A stretch of DNA of 64,000 nt from an uncultured Gelidibacter sp. (GCF_947500795.1 NZ_CANMTE010000002.1:496001-560000), one strand, 5' to 3'; numbered from the stretch's first letter, positions 9,112 through 18,598 are shown. Made by a program: numbers and translations. Notes: a model not told the origin generated them from the sequence alone.

Positions 9112-9277
9112 GCTATTTTCCTGCGGATACAGGATTCTCATTTTAAAAGTTAATGTATCAAAATTAAGAAAAGCGTGGCTACTTTTAGTGATGTGGTTGA
9201 AGAAAGTAGGATGTGGGTTGGCTTTTTTAGATAAAAACCCTTCCGACTTTAATTCCTGAAATGGAATGGAATCCACC

Positions 9278-9300
9278 TTCCCTTGAAATAAAGGAAGGAA
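9278..9300 (-). terminator. Hairpin downstream of mgtE
   Basis: CCTTCCCTT pairs with AAAGGAAGG (one mismatch) around GAAAT, about 35 bases after the mgtE stop. No strong T-run follows on the minus strand, so it is either a weak terminator or a degenerate intergenic repeat. Confidence 0.35.
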
Positions 9301-9334
9301 TTTTGATTGTAGTAACTATTGAAAATAAAAAACC

Positions 9335-10708
9335 TTAAAAACCTAAAATCAACTTAGCGATTAAGAAATAGGTCAAAATCCCGAAGACATCATTACTGGT
9401 TGTGATAAAAGGTCCTGTTGCAACTGCGGCGTCAATGCCTCGTTTATCTAGGAAAATTGGGATGAATGTTCCAATTAAAGCGGCCATGATAATTACCGTA
9501 ACGAGTGCTACGCAAATGGTCAATGATTCGTAATACGTTGTATGGAATCCAAAATGGCTTATTATTAAAACGACAATTGCAATGGCAAGTCCATTAACCA
9601 ACCCTAACAGCATTTCTTTAAAAAGACGGCCAATAATGTTGCCATCAATAGTGTCATTTGCTAACCCTTGCACCACAATAGCGGAAGATTGTACACCTAC
9701 ATTTCCAGCTGTTGCCTGAACTAATGGGATGAATAATAATAAGGCCGGGAATTGTAACATGGCATCACTAAACCCGTTAATAATGCTCGCCGCGCCAATA
9801 CCGCCAAACATACCAATAAGTAGCCATGGCAAACGCGCTTTGGTCAGCTGCCAAATACTATCATCAGCTTCTACATCTCCTGTAATACCCGCTGCTAATT
9901 GGTAATCTTTATCAGCTTCTTCCCTTAAAACGTCAATAATATCATCAATGGTAATACGGCCTAATAATACCATATCATCATCCACCACAGGAATCGCTTC
10001 CAAGTCATATTTTGCCATGACTTTTGCAACTTCTTCTGGGTCTTCATCAACCTTTACATAATCAACGCTTTTGATATAGATATCGGCGATTTTCTCAGTG
10101 CTTTTCGCAATAATCAAATCTTTTAGAGACAAACGGCCAATCAGTTTATTCTGTTTGTTAACCACATAAATGGAATGTACGCGGGTCACATCCTTTGCTT
10201 GACCTCTAATACGACGCAAACAGCCTTCAACGGTCCAAGTTTCATAGACTTTAACCAACTCTTTAGCCATAAGTCCACCAGCGGTATCCTCATCGTAGGC
10301 AAGCAGTTCTGTAATTTCAGCCTTGTGGCTTTCGTCCTCAATATGGTGGATCACCTCACGTTGGCGTTCTTCTGAAAGTTCAGCAATAATATCGGCAGCA
10401 TCATCCGTATCTAAGGCGCCAACTTCATCGGCAATCTCCTTAGAAGAAAGGTTGCGTAATACTTTTTCACGATTGTCTTCATCCAACTCCATCAAAACTT
10501 CCGAAGTAGTTTCTGTATCGAGGAGTTTGATCACATACATGGCCTCATCCAAATTGACTTCATCGAGAATTTCAGCAATATCCGCGTAATGGAACTCTTT
10601 TAAAACGCGTTGCAGCTCCTCGTCATCTTTAATTTTGATGAGGTGCTGTACTTGTTTAATGAGTTCGTCAGTAAGCTCGAATTGTGTGTTTTCTCTTTCG
10701 TCAGTCAA
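9335..10708 (-). CDS. mgtE: Magnesium transporter MgtE
   Basis: 457 residues in the standard MgtE order: an N-terminal helical superhelix (about residues 35-135, acidic and Leu-rich, with the LxELDEDNREKVL type repeats), a pair of CBS domains (about 140-260, LIGRLSLKDLI and LLGRITIDDIIDVL), the plug helix, and five membrane helices (about 290-457). The pore-region signature PLVQATAGNVGVQSSAIVVQGLA is visible in part as TAGNVGVQSS. It mediates Mg2+ influx gated by cytosolic Mg2+ binding to the N and CBS domains. It starts 19 bases after rsmA ends, so the two are probably co-transcribed. Confidence 0.95.
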   Translation of the reverse strand: MTDERENTQFELTDELIKQVQHLIKIKDDEELQRVLKEFHYADIAEILDEVNLDEAMYVIKLLDTETTSEVLMELDEDNREKVLRNLSSKEIADEVGALDTDDAADIIAELSEERQREVIHHIEDESHKAEITELLAYDEDTAGGLMAKELVKVYETWTVEGCLRRIRGQAKDVTRVHSIYVVNKQNKLIGRLSLKDLIIAKSTEKIADIYIKSVDYVKVDEDPEEVAKVMAKYDLEAIPVVDDDMVLLGRITIDDIIDVLREEADKDYQLAAGITGDVEADDSIWQLTKARLPWLLIGMFGGIGAASIINGFSDAMLQFPALLLFIPLVQATAGNVGVQSSAIVVQGLANDTIDGNIIGRLFKEMLLGLVNGLAIAIVVLIISHFGFHTTYYESLTICVALVTVIIMAALIGTFIPIFLDKRGIDAAVATGPFITTSNDVFGILTYFLIAKLILGF

Positions 10709-10727
10709 ATGGTGTGCTTTTTAAGAC

Positions 10728-11555
10728 TTAATTATCGTTTTCTAATAGTTGGGTAAGCGTGATAAATTGTTCAACGCTTAACTGTTCAGGGCGTTGGTCA
10801 AAGATAGGGTTTGATTTTAAATTTTCAGAAATATCGAAGGATTTTAAACTGTTTCGAAGCGTTTTTCGACGTTGTTGAAATCCTGTTTTTACGACTCTAA
10901 AAAATAATTTCTCATCGCATGGAAGTGTGTAGTTTTCCTTTCTTTTTAATAATAATACGCCAGAATCTACTTTTGGTGGCGGATTGAATACTGATGGTGG
11001 CACTGTAAACAAATACGAAGCATCATAAAATGCTTGTGTCAGTACTGAAAGAATGCCGTACACTTTGCTGCCTTCTTTGGAACAGATGCGCAAGGCCACT
11101 TCCTTTTGAAACATGCCTGAAAATTCCGGAATTTGATCGCGCATTTCCAAAGTTTTAAATAGGATTTGCGAGGAGATGTTATAAGGAAAATTCCCAATGA
11201 TTGCGAAAGGTTTCTCTTCAAATACTTCTTTAAGATCGTATTTTAAAAAGTCCTTTTCGATAATCCGATCTGCTAAATTCAGATAGTTGTTTTTGAGGTA
11301 TTCTACGGATTCCGTATCAATCTCAATAACATGCGTTACGATATCTTTTTTTAGTAAATATTTGGTTAGAACGCCCATTCCTGGACCAATTTCCAAGACA
11401 TGGTCATAGCCTTTGTATGAAAGGGAATCTGAAATTTTTTCAGCGATGCTTTCATCGGTCAGGAAATGCTGACCAAGGTGTTTTTTTGCTCTAACTTGAT
11501 GATCTTTTGACACGTATAGCGAATGATTTAATGAGGGTGAATACTTGAAGCGCAA
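10728..11555 (-). CDS. rsmA: 16S rRNA (adenine1518/1519-N6)-dimethyltransferase
   Basis: 275 residues from ATG 11555; an in-frame GTG at 11513 ([17 protein letters not shown]) is equally credible because homologues usually begin close to the KKHLGQHFL block. It dimethylates two adjacent adenines in the 3' hairpin of 16S rRNA during 30S maturation, using SAM. Motifs: GQHFLTD, SAM-binding [12 protein letters not shown], acidic VIEID, the N6-adenine catalytic NFPYNIS, then the C-terminal helical domain with [13 protein letters not shown]. It leads a probable rsmA-mgtE unit. Confidence 0.95.
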   Translation of the reverse strand: MRFKYSPSLNHSLYVSKDHQVRAKKHLGQHFLTDESIAEKISDSLSYKGYDHVLEIGPGMGVLTKYLLKKDIVTHVIEIDTESVEYLKNNYLNLADRIIEKDFLKYDLKEVFEEKPFAIIGNFPYNISSQILFKTLEMRDQIPEFSGMFQKEVALRICSKEGSKVYGILSVLTQAFYDASYLFTVPPSVFNPPPKVDSGVLLLKRKENYTLPCDEKLFFRVVKTGFQQRRKTLRNSLKSFDISENLKSNPIFDQRPEQLSVEQFITLTQLLENDN

Positions 11556-11660
11556 GGCTTGAATTTCAAAGTACGAAGTTAGTGAGAATTTTTTTTAGAA
11601 GCAGAAAAAGTCCAGTTTTCTACTCGTTGTAATCTAGTTTCTATTCTCCAGTCCTTTAAT

Positions 11661-11984
11661 TTAATTCACTTTTACCGTATACTCATCAACAAGTTCCAAT
11701 TCTGTACGGAAAGCCAAGACCTTATCACCAAACATTTTTAAGGATTCTTGACGTAATCTGTCAGCATCATTTTTATAATAATTGTCAAGTGCCTCGCGAG
11801 ATTTCGCTCTATATTGAACGGAATATGTTGTGGCGCCTTCTTGCTCTTCAACCAAAACTTTAGTCAATTTTGCTTCAGTAAAATGGCCCGTAGCCAACAC
11901 GTGAGGAATGTGTTCTTTGATCCAAACAATCCACTTATCGTGAATGCTCGCATCTATGTTTGAGGTAACGTTATATATGATCAT
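11661..11984 (-). CDS. DUF4286 family protein
   Basis: 107 residues from ATG 11984 (MIIYNVTSNID). An upstream in-frame ATG at 12011 would add nine residues not seen in the family. It is a small alpha/beta protein with TYSVQYRAKSREALDNYY in the middle and a conserved C-terminal FRTELELV strand. DUF4286 proteins are short, single-domain and frequent in Bacteroidota; the fold suggests a ferredoxin-like dimeric barrel, with no known activity. It lies between the TPR protein gene and rsmA, all on the minus strand. Confidence 0.8.
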   Translation of the reverse strand: MIIYNVTSNIDASIHDKWIVWIKEHIPHVLATGHFTEAKLTKVLVEEQEGATTYSVQYRAKSREALDNYYKNDADRLRQESLKMFGDKVLAFRTELELVDEYTVKVN

Positions 11985-12141
11985 AATCTGAAAATTTAAA
12001 ATCGATTGCACTAAATTCCCTTATTTAGGATAAAAATGGGTCGGAAATAGTGCGTTTTATCGTTTGAATTAATACTATTCTGCAAATAACAGAACTTATT
12101 GTGTGGCATCAAAAGAGATTGAACGTTTTTTACGGGCGACT

Positions 12142-13926
12142 TTAATTAATCGCGTCCCCGCGCAACATCCTAAACTGCTTTCTGGCTTCTACAAAATAGA
12201 TGCTGTCCTGATGATTGAAGATGATTTTCTCGTATAAAGGTTTCGCAAGTTCCGGTTGATTGAGGATATTATTATACAATTCTGCCAAGTAAAAATAAGC
12301 ATCGTCGGCTAAAATTCCGTCACTATAATGGGCTATAATCGCTTCGTAATTTTTAATAGCCTTATCATATTCCTTTTTCTGTTGATAGAGTTGCGCCTGT
12401 TTAAAAAGTGCTTGATCTTCAATACTCTCGCCTTTATGTTCCGTCAACACTCTGTCCAATAACGCAATGGCGGCATCATTTTTATTTTGAAAAGCCATCA
12501 AATCCGCTTTCGCATAGAGTTTTAGTGCCACCTGAAGAGAATCTTCATATTTATTATCAGAAATAAGGAGTTTTAAGTCTAACGCGTCATTGGCGATAAG
12601 TTGTGAGGTAGATGATTTTAAGATGTTTAACTGTGATTCCGCCCATTGAAAATCGCCTTTGTAATAACTTGTTTTCGCTACTTTAAATCGCGCTTCTTGT
12701 GCTATCGGACTGTTTTTAAGATTGGATTGGATTTGTGTGTAATAAATTAAACCTTCATTGAATTTTTCCTGGAACACTAATATATCGCCTAAAGTCATTT
12801 TTATTTCAGCTTGATCTACTAAAGAGATGTTGAGTTTTAAAGTGTCTTTTAAGAAATCACTTGCTTCCTCTGGTCTATTCATTTGGAATGCAAGAAAATT
12901 GGCATAGTCTATTTGAAGCCTAAGTGTTTGTGGCGATATGCCATATTGGGAAAAAAGAGCTTTGTATTTTTCTTCGATTTTGGGTAAATCTTTTGAAGAA
13001 GCATTTCCTGTTTCAATAGACAACAAATAATGATGAACGTCGAGGATGAGTGTATTGTCCTGCGTATGGTCCAGAACATAATTAAAAATATCAGTAGCAA
13101 TTGCTTCCTCCTTATCGCTCAAAGCTGTTAGAGCCACTACTAGAATTCGGTTCAGGCTTTCGCGTTGACGCATATACAATGCTTTTTCTTGGGTAAAAGC
13201 CTTGTTATAATCCTTTTCCTGAATAAAAAGCCAGCTGAGTAATTCATACCAATGCGTATCTGGCTGCGTTTGGATTTTTTTTAGCAACAGTTTCTTTAAA
13301 AGAATGTTGTTCTCATTGTCTTTATTTTCAGATACAAAATCACTAAACTCCCTTTTTACACTATTAATGTATTCTGGGCGCACTTCCACGTAAGCCATGT
13401 AGTTGGTGAAAAGCATTTCAATATTGCCCTGTTCGCCATAAACGCTAGCCAATTCGCGGTTGTAGTTTGCGTCAGGATCGTGCGCCATGCCTTTTTCATA
13501 ACTTTTAATGGCATATTCCAAAAGCGAATGTTGCTCAAATTGTCGGGCGATGATACCAGCATATTCAGGACGTTCTTCAAGTTTTTGGAGTGCTTCGTCA
13601 TAATATGCAGTGGCTTTATCCATAGCATTCCGAAGTTGATAATTATAGCCCAACTCAATTATAAGCGACGGATTGCGGTAGGCGGTCATTTTGGACATAA
13701 TAAGAGCTTCGGCGTTATCAAATAGCTCAAGTTCTTGGTATGTTTTAATCAAATGAATAATGTAATTGTAATTGCTCGGCTGTGATTCATACAGCTTTTG
13801 ATAGGAAAGTAGTGCTTTTTCAAACTCGCCGCGCTTATAATAGTCTGCAGCCAAAAGCTCTTCATCATTTTGAGAAAATGATAAAGCGCTAAAGAAGAAA
13901 ATAATCACACATAGAAACGCTTTCAT
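12142..13926 (-). CDS. Secreted tetratricopeptide-repeat protein
   Basis: 594 residues. It begins with a cleavable signal peptide (MKAFLCVIIFFFSALSFSQ), so it acts in the periplasm. The rest is almost entirely helical repeats: TPR units are clear near residues 25-60 (AADYYKRGEFEKALLSYQKL), 90-170, and again 450-585, where DKAIKNYEAIIAHYSDGILAD and LAKPLYEKIIF give the best matches. No enzymatic domain is visible. Such proteins act as scaffolds or adaptors in the envelope. It is the last gene before DUF4286 on the strand, and its own start follows a terminator at 13993. Confidence 0.85.
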   Translation of the reverse strand: MKAFLCVIIFFFSALSFSQNDEELLAADYYKRGEFEKALLSYQKLYESQPSNYNYIIHLIKTYQELELFDNAEALIMSKMTAYRNPSLIIELGYNYQLRNAMDKATAYYDEALQKLEERPEYAGIIARQFEQHSLLEYAIKSYEKGMAHDPDANYNRELASVYGEQGNIEMLFTNYMAYVEVRPEYINSVKREFSDFVSENKDNENNILLKKLLLKKIQTQPDTHWYELLSWLFIQEKDYNKAFTQEKALYMRQRESLNRILVVALTALSDKEEAIATDIFNYVLDHTQDNTLILDVHHYLLSIETGNASSKDLPKIEEKYKALFSQYGISPQTLRLQIDYANFLAFQMNRPEEASDFLKDTLKLNISLVDQAEIKMTLGDILVFQEKFNEGLIYYTQIQSNLKNSPIAQEARFKVAKTSYYKGDFQWAESQLNILKSSTSQLIANDALDLKLLISDNKYEDSLQVALKLYAKADLMAFQNKNDAAIALLDRVLTEHKGESIEDQALFKQAQLYQQKKEYDKAIKNYEAIIAHYSDGILADDAYFYLAELYNNILNQPELAKPLYEKIIFNHQDSIYFVEARKQFRMLRGDAIN

Positions 13927-13982
13927 GAGACTAATTTATGTAATTATAAGCACTTAAGTCGGGTTGGAAACGTGAATATTTT

Positions 13983-14014
13983 AATAAAAAAAAGCCCAAA
14001 CTTTCGTTTGGGCT
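13983..14014 (-). terminator. Strong rho-independent terminator
   Basis: AGCCCAAAC-tttc-GTTTGGGCT is a perfect 9-bp stem, followed on the minus strand by eight T. It could end serS or a small transcript from the gap between serS and the TPR gene. Confidence 0.85.
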
Positions 14015-14108
14015 GTTACCATCAAAATAATTGTGCTATTAATCATTAATTACAAAAATGATTCAGTTATCTTGTTTGGTAGACTTGTTTATGAAAATTC
14101 AATTATTT

Positions 14109-14177
14109 TTAAATCAAAACTTTAACCATTAATACTACCAGTGAAACGAGTATTAAAATGCGCATAAAATTTTTCAT
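14109..14177 (-). CDS. Candidate 22-residue hydrophobic peptide
   Basis: ATG 14177 opens MKNFMRILILVSLVVLMVKV..., a single predicted membrane helix flanked by lysines, with TAA at 14109. It sits between serS and a strong terminator that would end its transcript 95 bases later. The evidence is only ORF composition and position; a chance ORF in AT-rich sequence remains possible. Confidence 0.3.
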   Translation of the reverse strand: MKNFMRILILVSLVVLMVKVLI

Positions 14178-14310
14178 ACTCAGCAAATTTCTATTTCGAG
14201 ATACTAACTTGGAAAAAAAATGTCAAAAAACAAAGAAAACTGACATATAATCGTTGAATGACCTCTAATTTTGGCATTTTAACCGATTATAATGTAAGAA
14301 AATCCACAAT

Positions 14311-15579
14311 TTAAATCTTATCAAACCCTGTATAAGGAATTAAAACTTCAGGGATCTTGATGCCATCTTCTGTTTGATAATTCTCTAAAATGCCAGCTAA
14401 AACTCTCGGTAATGCTAAAGAACTTCCGTTGAGGGTATGAGCCAATTCATTCTTGCCTTCAGCATTTTTGAAACGTAATTTTAAGCGGTTTGCCTGAAAA
14501 GTTTCAAAGTTGGATACTGAAGAGATTTCCAACCAACGATCTTGGGCTGTAGAAAACACTTCAAAATCATAGGTAAGCGCTGAGGTGAATCCGAGGTCTC
14601 CACCGCATAAACGCAAAATTCTGTACGGTAATTTTAACTCGTCAAGAATTTCTTTAACGTGCTCCACCATAGCCTCTAACGCTTTGTAGGAATTATCAGG
14701 ATGTTCTACACGTAATATTTCAACTTTATCAAATTGATGCAAACGGTTTAGTCCTCTCACGTGAGCACCGTAACTTCCCGCTTCACGTCTAAAACATGGT
14801 GTGTAACCCGTAATTCCGATAGGAAGGTCAGACTCGTTAAGCAATTCGTCTCTAAAAATATTGGTTCCAGGAACTTCCGCCGTAGGAATTAAATAAAGAT
14901 TGTCTTCAGTAACGTGGTACATTTGACCTTCTTTATCTGGCAATTGGCCTGTACCAAAACCTGATGCTTCATTTACCAAAAGTGGTAATTGGTATTCTGT
15001 GTATCCAGCAGCGGTATTTTTATCAAGAAAATAAGCAATTAACGCACGTTGCAGTCTCGCGCCTTTACCTTTGTACACAGGAAATCCTGCGCCGGTAATC
15101 TTGTTGCCCAATTCAAAATCGATAATATCGTATTTTTTTGCTAATTCCCAATGCGGTAATGCATTGGCATGCAATGTAGGGATGTCGCCTTTTTTGAAAA
15201 TTTCTTCATTATCGTCTTCCGTGCTTCCTGCAGGAACGCTCTCATGCGGAAGATTTGGAAGCTTGTAAAGCAATTGGTTTAAACTTTCAACAGTAGCATT
15301 AAGATCTTCGCCAAGTGTTTTTGAAGTTTCTTTTAGCTCACTCGTTCTTTCTTTTAAAGCATTCGCTTTATCCGCTTGACCGGATTTGTACAAGTTCCCG
15401 ATTTCTTTAGATAAACCATTGGATTCTGCCAAAGTGTTGTCCAATTCCGTTTGTAAACGTCTTCTTTTTTCATCAAGAGCAATGACGTCATCAATCATTT
15501 GTGTAGCGTCAAGGTTTCTTTTTTTCAAGCCCTCGATCACTTTTTCTCGGTTTTCTCTAATTAATGGTACTTGTAACAT
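14311..15579 (-). CDS. serS: Seryl-tRNA synthetase
   Basis: 422 residues, standard length for the class II enzyme. The N-terminal ~110 residues are the long antiparallel coiled coil that grips the tRNA-Ser variable arm (IDDVIALDEKRRRLQTELD onward). The catalytic core contains motif 2 (FRREAGSYGAHVRGLNRLHQF) and motif 3 (SSLALPRVLAGILENYQ) with the ATP-binding arginine, and the class signature EISSVSNFETFQANR. It charges tRNA-Ser, and also tRNA-Sec if present. A TATTTTTG -7-like element lies at 15598-15605. Confidence 0.97.
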   Translation of the reverse strand: MLQVPLIRENREKVIEGLKKRNLDATQMIDDVIALDEKRRRLQTELDNTLAESNGLSKEIGNLYKSGQADKANALKERTSELKETSKTLGEDLNATVESLNQLLYKLPNLPHESVPAGSTEDDNEEIFKKGDIPTLHANALPHWELAKKYDIIDFELGNKITGAGFPVYKGKGARLQRALIAYFLDKNTAAGYTEYQLPLLVNEASGFGTGQLPDKEGQMYHVTEDNLYLIPTAEVPGTNIFRDELLNESDLPIGITGYTPCFRREAGSYGAHVRGLNRLHQFDKVEILRVEHPDNSYKALEAMVEHVKEILDELKLPYRILRLCGGDLGFTSALTYDFEVFSTAQDRWLEISSVSNFETFQANRLKLRFKNAEGKNELAHTLNGSSLALPRVLAGILENYQTEDGIKIPEVLIPYTGFDKI

Positions 15580-15597
15580 AATTATTTAATTTGATGG

Positions 15598-15605
15598 CAA
15601 AAATA
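15598..15605 (-). promoter_or_regulatory. Candidate -7 element for serS
   Basis: TATTTTTG on the minus strand fits TAnnTTTG, 18 bases before the serS start codon. No TTG is found at the matching -33 distance. Confidence 0.3.
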
Positions 15606-15660
15606 AGTAAATTTTAGGCATCCGTCGTAGCCTTTAGTGGTCAGTTGGAATTATTTTGTG

Positions 15661-17025
15661 TTATTCCATTTGTGCTCCACTTTCTAGAATTTCCACTTTT
15701 TTATTGGACGGTGTTTCTTGGTTTGACGGCATTAACCAATCGCTGTGTTTAAATGGATGCCATTTTTCATTGGCCAAATCCACTTCAGGGTCAATAAGTT
15801 GTTTTAGTTCGCCGCCATTAACACGCACATACGAATCTACATACACCTTAACATCTCTCCCTTGATCTGCGAAAATTTGTTTAAGTCGCTGCGCAAATTG
15901 CCAAATGACATCAGGTTTGGTGCTAACGGTTCGCAATTGTTTGCTGCTGAGGTAATCTTCAATTTGCACCGGAATCTGCATGTTGGTTTTCGCATCCACG
16001 ACTTTAAAAGTGGTACGGCCACTTTTTGCACGCAACATCATTCGCCACGATAAGCGATGTCCTTCTTCAGTCCATAAAACGTCATCTTTAAAAAACCAGT
16101 GCCGTAATGGTAAGCCTATTTGCACTATAAAATAAACCACAAAAACGGCAATAAAAGGCTTATGATAATCTGGTACAATAACCTCTTCTTGATCGTAATA
16201 AGGCTTTCTTTTTAGGAAAATTCGGTGAATTGTCGCAGTAGGGTAAAAGAACAGTACAAATGCTAAAGCTAAGTATGGAAAGATTCCAACCTGAAAAACG
16301 AAAGAATTGAACAAGTGAAAGAAAATAGACGCAAAAAACGCCACTTTACGCGTTCGTTTCCATAATAATAACGGGATAATCAATCCGTCATATAAAATAC
16401 CGCCGTAAGCGATGCTATAGTGCGCCCATTTTTGTTGCAGGAGTTCCCCCACCAAAAAATAATCCTTTTTACTACGCATCAAGACTTCTGCAACGGTTGC
16501 ATCTAACCAATCAGGGTAGATTTTTGCAATAGCGCCGTAGGTATACACGATAAACATTTGCAGGATAAACACCAATGCACACCAATTGGGCATGGAAATC
16601 ATCTTGATTTTTGGGTTTAAGCGTGCATCAACAGAAAGGTATTTATGAGCTGGTTGGAACACCATAATGGCGCTCAAAAGAATCAAAAGGTAATAGTGGT
16701 TATTATAGGACGATTTTTGCATTAAATACGTTCCCGTCCACAGTAGTGTAAACACCAACATGCTCCATCGGTATTTGTAACCTATCATCACTAAAAGTCC
16801 GCAAAGTCCCATGACGCCGTAATAAAAATACATGCCATTGCCAGGTAGTGGTTGGAGCCACTCAAAACCTATAAATGAAAAGGTGACTTGAGGTTCCATG
16901 AGGGTGCGTCGGATCCATCCTGTGTAAATAGAGCCGGCACTTTCCATAAAAATCAGGAAGCCAAAAATAATTCGGAATACGATAAGTGCACTGTTATCGA
17001 TATGTTTAAAAAGCAGCCTATGCAT
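15661..17025 (-). CDS. HTTM domain protein (vitamin K-dependent gamma-carboxylase-like)
   Basis: 454 residues from ATG 17025, chosen because it overlaps the ribF stop by only 8 bases and begins MHRLLFKHIDNSALIVFRI, the normal family start; a longer frame to 17088 would lie mostly inside ribF. About eight membrane helices span residues 1-310, followed by a soluble C-terminal part. The segment EEGHRLSWRMMLRAKSG is the conserved block shared with animal gamma-glutamyl carboxylase. Bacterial members are of unproven function, and vitamin K-dependent carboxylation here is inference from the fold only. Coupling to ribF suggests co-expression, not a common pathway. Confidence 0.82.
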   Translation of the reverse strand: MHRLLFKHIDNSALIVFRIIFGFLIFMESAGSIYTGWIRRTLMEPQVTFSFIGFEWLQPLPGNGMYFYYGVMGLCGLLVMIGYKYRWSMLVFTLLWTGTYLMQKSSYNNHYYLLILLSAIMVFQPAHKYLSVDARLNPKIKMISMPNWCALVFILQMFIVYTYGAIAKIYPDWLDATVAEVLMRSKKDYFLVGELLQQKWAHYSIAYGGILYDGLIIPLLLWKRTRKVAFFASIFFHLFNSFVFQVGIFPYLALAFVLFFYPTATIHRIFLKRKPYYDQEEVIVPDYHKPFIAVFVVYFIVQIGLPLRHWFFKDDVLWTEEGHRLSWRMMLRAKSGRTTFKVVDAKTNMQIPVQIEDYLSSKQLRTVSTKPDVIWQFAQRLKQIFADQGRDVKVYVDSYVRVNGGELKQLIDPEVDLANEKWHPFKHSDWLMPSNQETPSNKKVEILESGAQME

Positions 17026-17953
17026 TGCGCTGGGCAATAATTTGTTGGGCATTCGTGCGATCTTGTCGTAATTGTGCAATAAGTGCATCTACCGATTCAA
17101 ATTTACGTTCGTCCCTAAGTCGGTCGAGAAAACTTATTTTTAAATGCTGTCCGTAGAGGTCTTCATTGAAATCAAAAAAGTGAGCTTCAATGGTTTTTTT
17201 ATCGCCATCAAACGTCGGATTCATGCCAATATTCATCATTCCATAAATGACCTTATCGTTATAGGTAGAAGAAATGGCATACACGCCGTTTTTTGGAATC
17301 AGTTTATAAGCTTCATCAACAGCGATATTTGCAGTAGGAAATTCCATTTTTTTGCCAAATCCTTTACCTCTTACCACGGTCCCATTAATGTAGTAATCGT
17401 AACCTAAGAACGCAGTGGCCGTTTGGATATCTCCCGAATTGAGCGCGTTTCTTATTTTGGTAGAACTGACCGCTACATCTTCAACGTCTTGTGCTGATAT
17501 TTCGTCCACTTCAAACCCGAATTCAGCTCCGAAAGCTCGCAAATCATCAATATTTGCAGATCTATTCTTACCAAAATGATGGTCGTAACCAATAATAATA
17601 TGTTTGGCTTTAAGCTGGTCAACCAATATGCTTTTAACAAAGTCGCGAGCGGTCATATCCGCAAAATCCATTGTAAATTCCTGAACAAAAATATAGTCCA
17701 GTCCCAATGCAGATAAAATCTCTTTACGTTCTGCAATGGTATTAAGGAGCTTAATGTTTGAATTTTGTTGCAATACCATCCGGGGATGAGGAAAAAAAGT
17801 CAATACAACAGAAATTAGGTTTTTATCAGCAGCTTTTTTGGTGAGTTTTTTGATGATTTTTTGATGCCCAATATGCACGCCATCAAAAGTGCCAATAGTG
17901 ACTACTGATGGTGTTTGGGGAATAGAATGCGCTGTTGCTGTAATTACCTTCAA
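17018..17953 (-). CDS. ribF: Bifunctional riboflavin kinase / FAD synthetase
   Basis: 311 residues. It makes FMN from riboflavin and then FAD. The N-terminal nucleotidyltransferase domain has GTFDGVHIGHQKI (the HxGH ATP site) and SSTKIRNALNSG. The C-terminal kinase domain has VRGKGFGKKMEFPTANI with the GxxxxFPTAN motif, and NIGMNPTFDG. The 3' end overlaps the HTTM gene by 8 bases. No FMN riboswitch is visible upstream. Confidence 0.96.
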   Translation of the reverse strand: MKVITATAHSIPQTPSVVTIGTFDGVHIGHQKIIKKLTKKAADKNLISVVLTFFPHPRMVLQQNSNIKLLNTIAERKEILSALGLDYIFVQEFTMDFADMTARDFVKSILVDQLKAKHIIIGYDHHFGKNRSANIDDLRAFGAEFGFEVDEISAQDVEDVAVSSTKIRNALNSGDIQTATAFLGYDYYINGTVVRGKGFGKKMEFPTANIAVDEAYKLIPKNGVYAISSTYNDKVIYGMMNIGMNPTFDGDKKTIEAHFFDFNEDLYGQHLKISFLDRLRDERKFESVDALIAQLRQDRTNAQQIIAQRNA

Positions 17954-18028
17954 GTTATTTTTTTGTAAAAATAACCATTTAAGGGTTTAAAAAAAATTAC
18001 TGTAGGCTATTTGAATTCTTATGTGTTA

Positions 18029-18598
18029 TTATCCGTCAGAAGCAGCATTATTAGATTGGTCTAAGGTTATTATTTCGTCAATTTCAGTAAGTATTTGTGG
18101 TACTTCTGATGTTTTAAAATGAAGCTTCAAATGAAAACGTCCATCATCCAAAGGGGTTAAAGAAAGTGTGCCGGTATTAATTTGGTAAATTCCTGTTTCA
18201 CCTTTACAATAGCACAATCGTTCAAAAAGCAAATTGACTTGCTGCAGCGCATTGTCTTTCAAAATGAATGATTTTGGTGCAGGTGGTAATTCTATATAAA
18301 CACGTTCAATGTAATGCCCATCAGCTGTGTTCGGGAGTGTGTCACGTTGATATTCGAATTTTAAAAGTGTGGATTTTTTTTTCAAATATTCAATATAGCC
18401 CATGCCAAATTCGTCTATATGGAATTTAACAGCGGTGTTTGGAAAGCTGTTATAGCTGCACTTGCCGTCATCTGGACACATGGAAAATGTCTTATTTAGT
18501 TCATCAGAATTTTTCAAAATAGTGTCTTGACTTTTGCATGAAAATACGCCTAATACCGCGATTAATCCAAGCAAATGGAAGTACGTTTTTATAAACAT
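18029..18598 (-). CDS. Putative lipoprotein, unknown family
   Basis: 189 residues with a lipoprotein signal: a hydrophobic helix ending in V-F-S-C (Cys21). The mature part is mostly beta-strand-like with two cysteine pairs (SMCPDDGKCSY near residue 40 and ERLCYCKGETG near 133), so disulfides are likely in the periplasm. No known domain is recognised. The gene is divergent from the reprolysin-type protease gene at 18673, with 74 bases between the starts. Confidence 0.75.
   Translation of the reverse strand: MFIKTYFHLLGLIAVLGVFSCKSQDTILKNSDELNKTFSMCPDDGKCSYNSFPNTAVKFHIDEFGMGYIEYLKKKSTLLKFEYQRDTLPNTADGHYIERVYIELPPAPKSFILKDNALQQVNLLFERLCYCKGETGIYQINTGTLSLTPLDDGRFHLKLHFKTSEVPQILTEIDEIITLDQSNNAASDG

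Larger units (their letters stand above)
13927..14310. other. Intergenic region between serS and the TPR gene
   Basis: 384 bases. It contains a strong minus-strand terminator (13993-14014) and a 22-codon hydrophobic ORF (14109-14177). The terminator is about 300 bases beyond the serS stop, which makes a small transcript in this gap plausible. Confidence 0.4.

Noticed and set aside
8173-9276. Longer reading of the hydroxyacid dehydrogenase from 9276
   Set aside because: The extra 55 residues have no family match, and the standard N-terminus MKILHLDTN begins at 9111.
17025-17088. Longer HTTM protein starting at 17088
   Set aside because: This would lie almost wholly within ribF; the ATG at 17025 gives an 8-base overlap and a normal family N-terminus.
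15661-17953. Possible FMN riboswitch before ribF
   Set aside because: Only 75 bases separate ribF from the next gene, and none of the conserved riboswitch stems is present.
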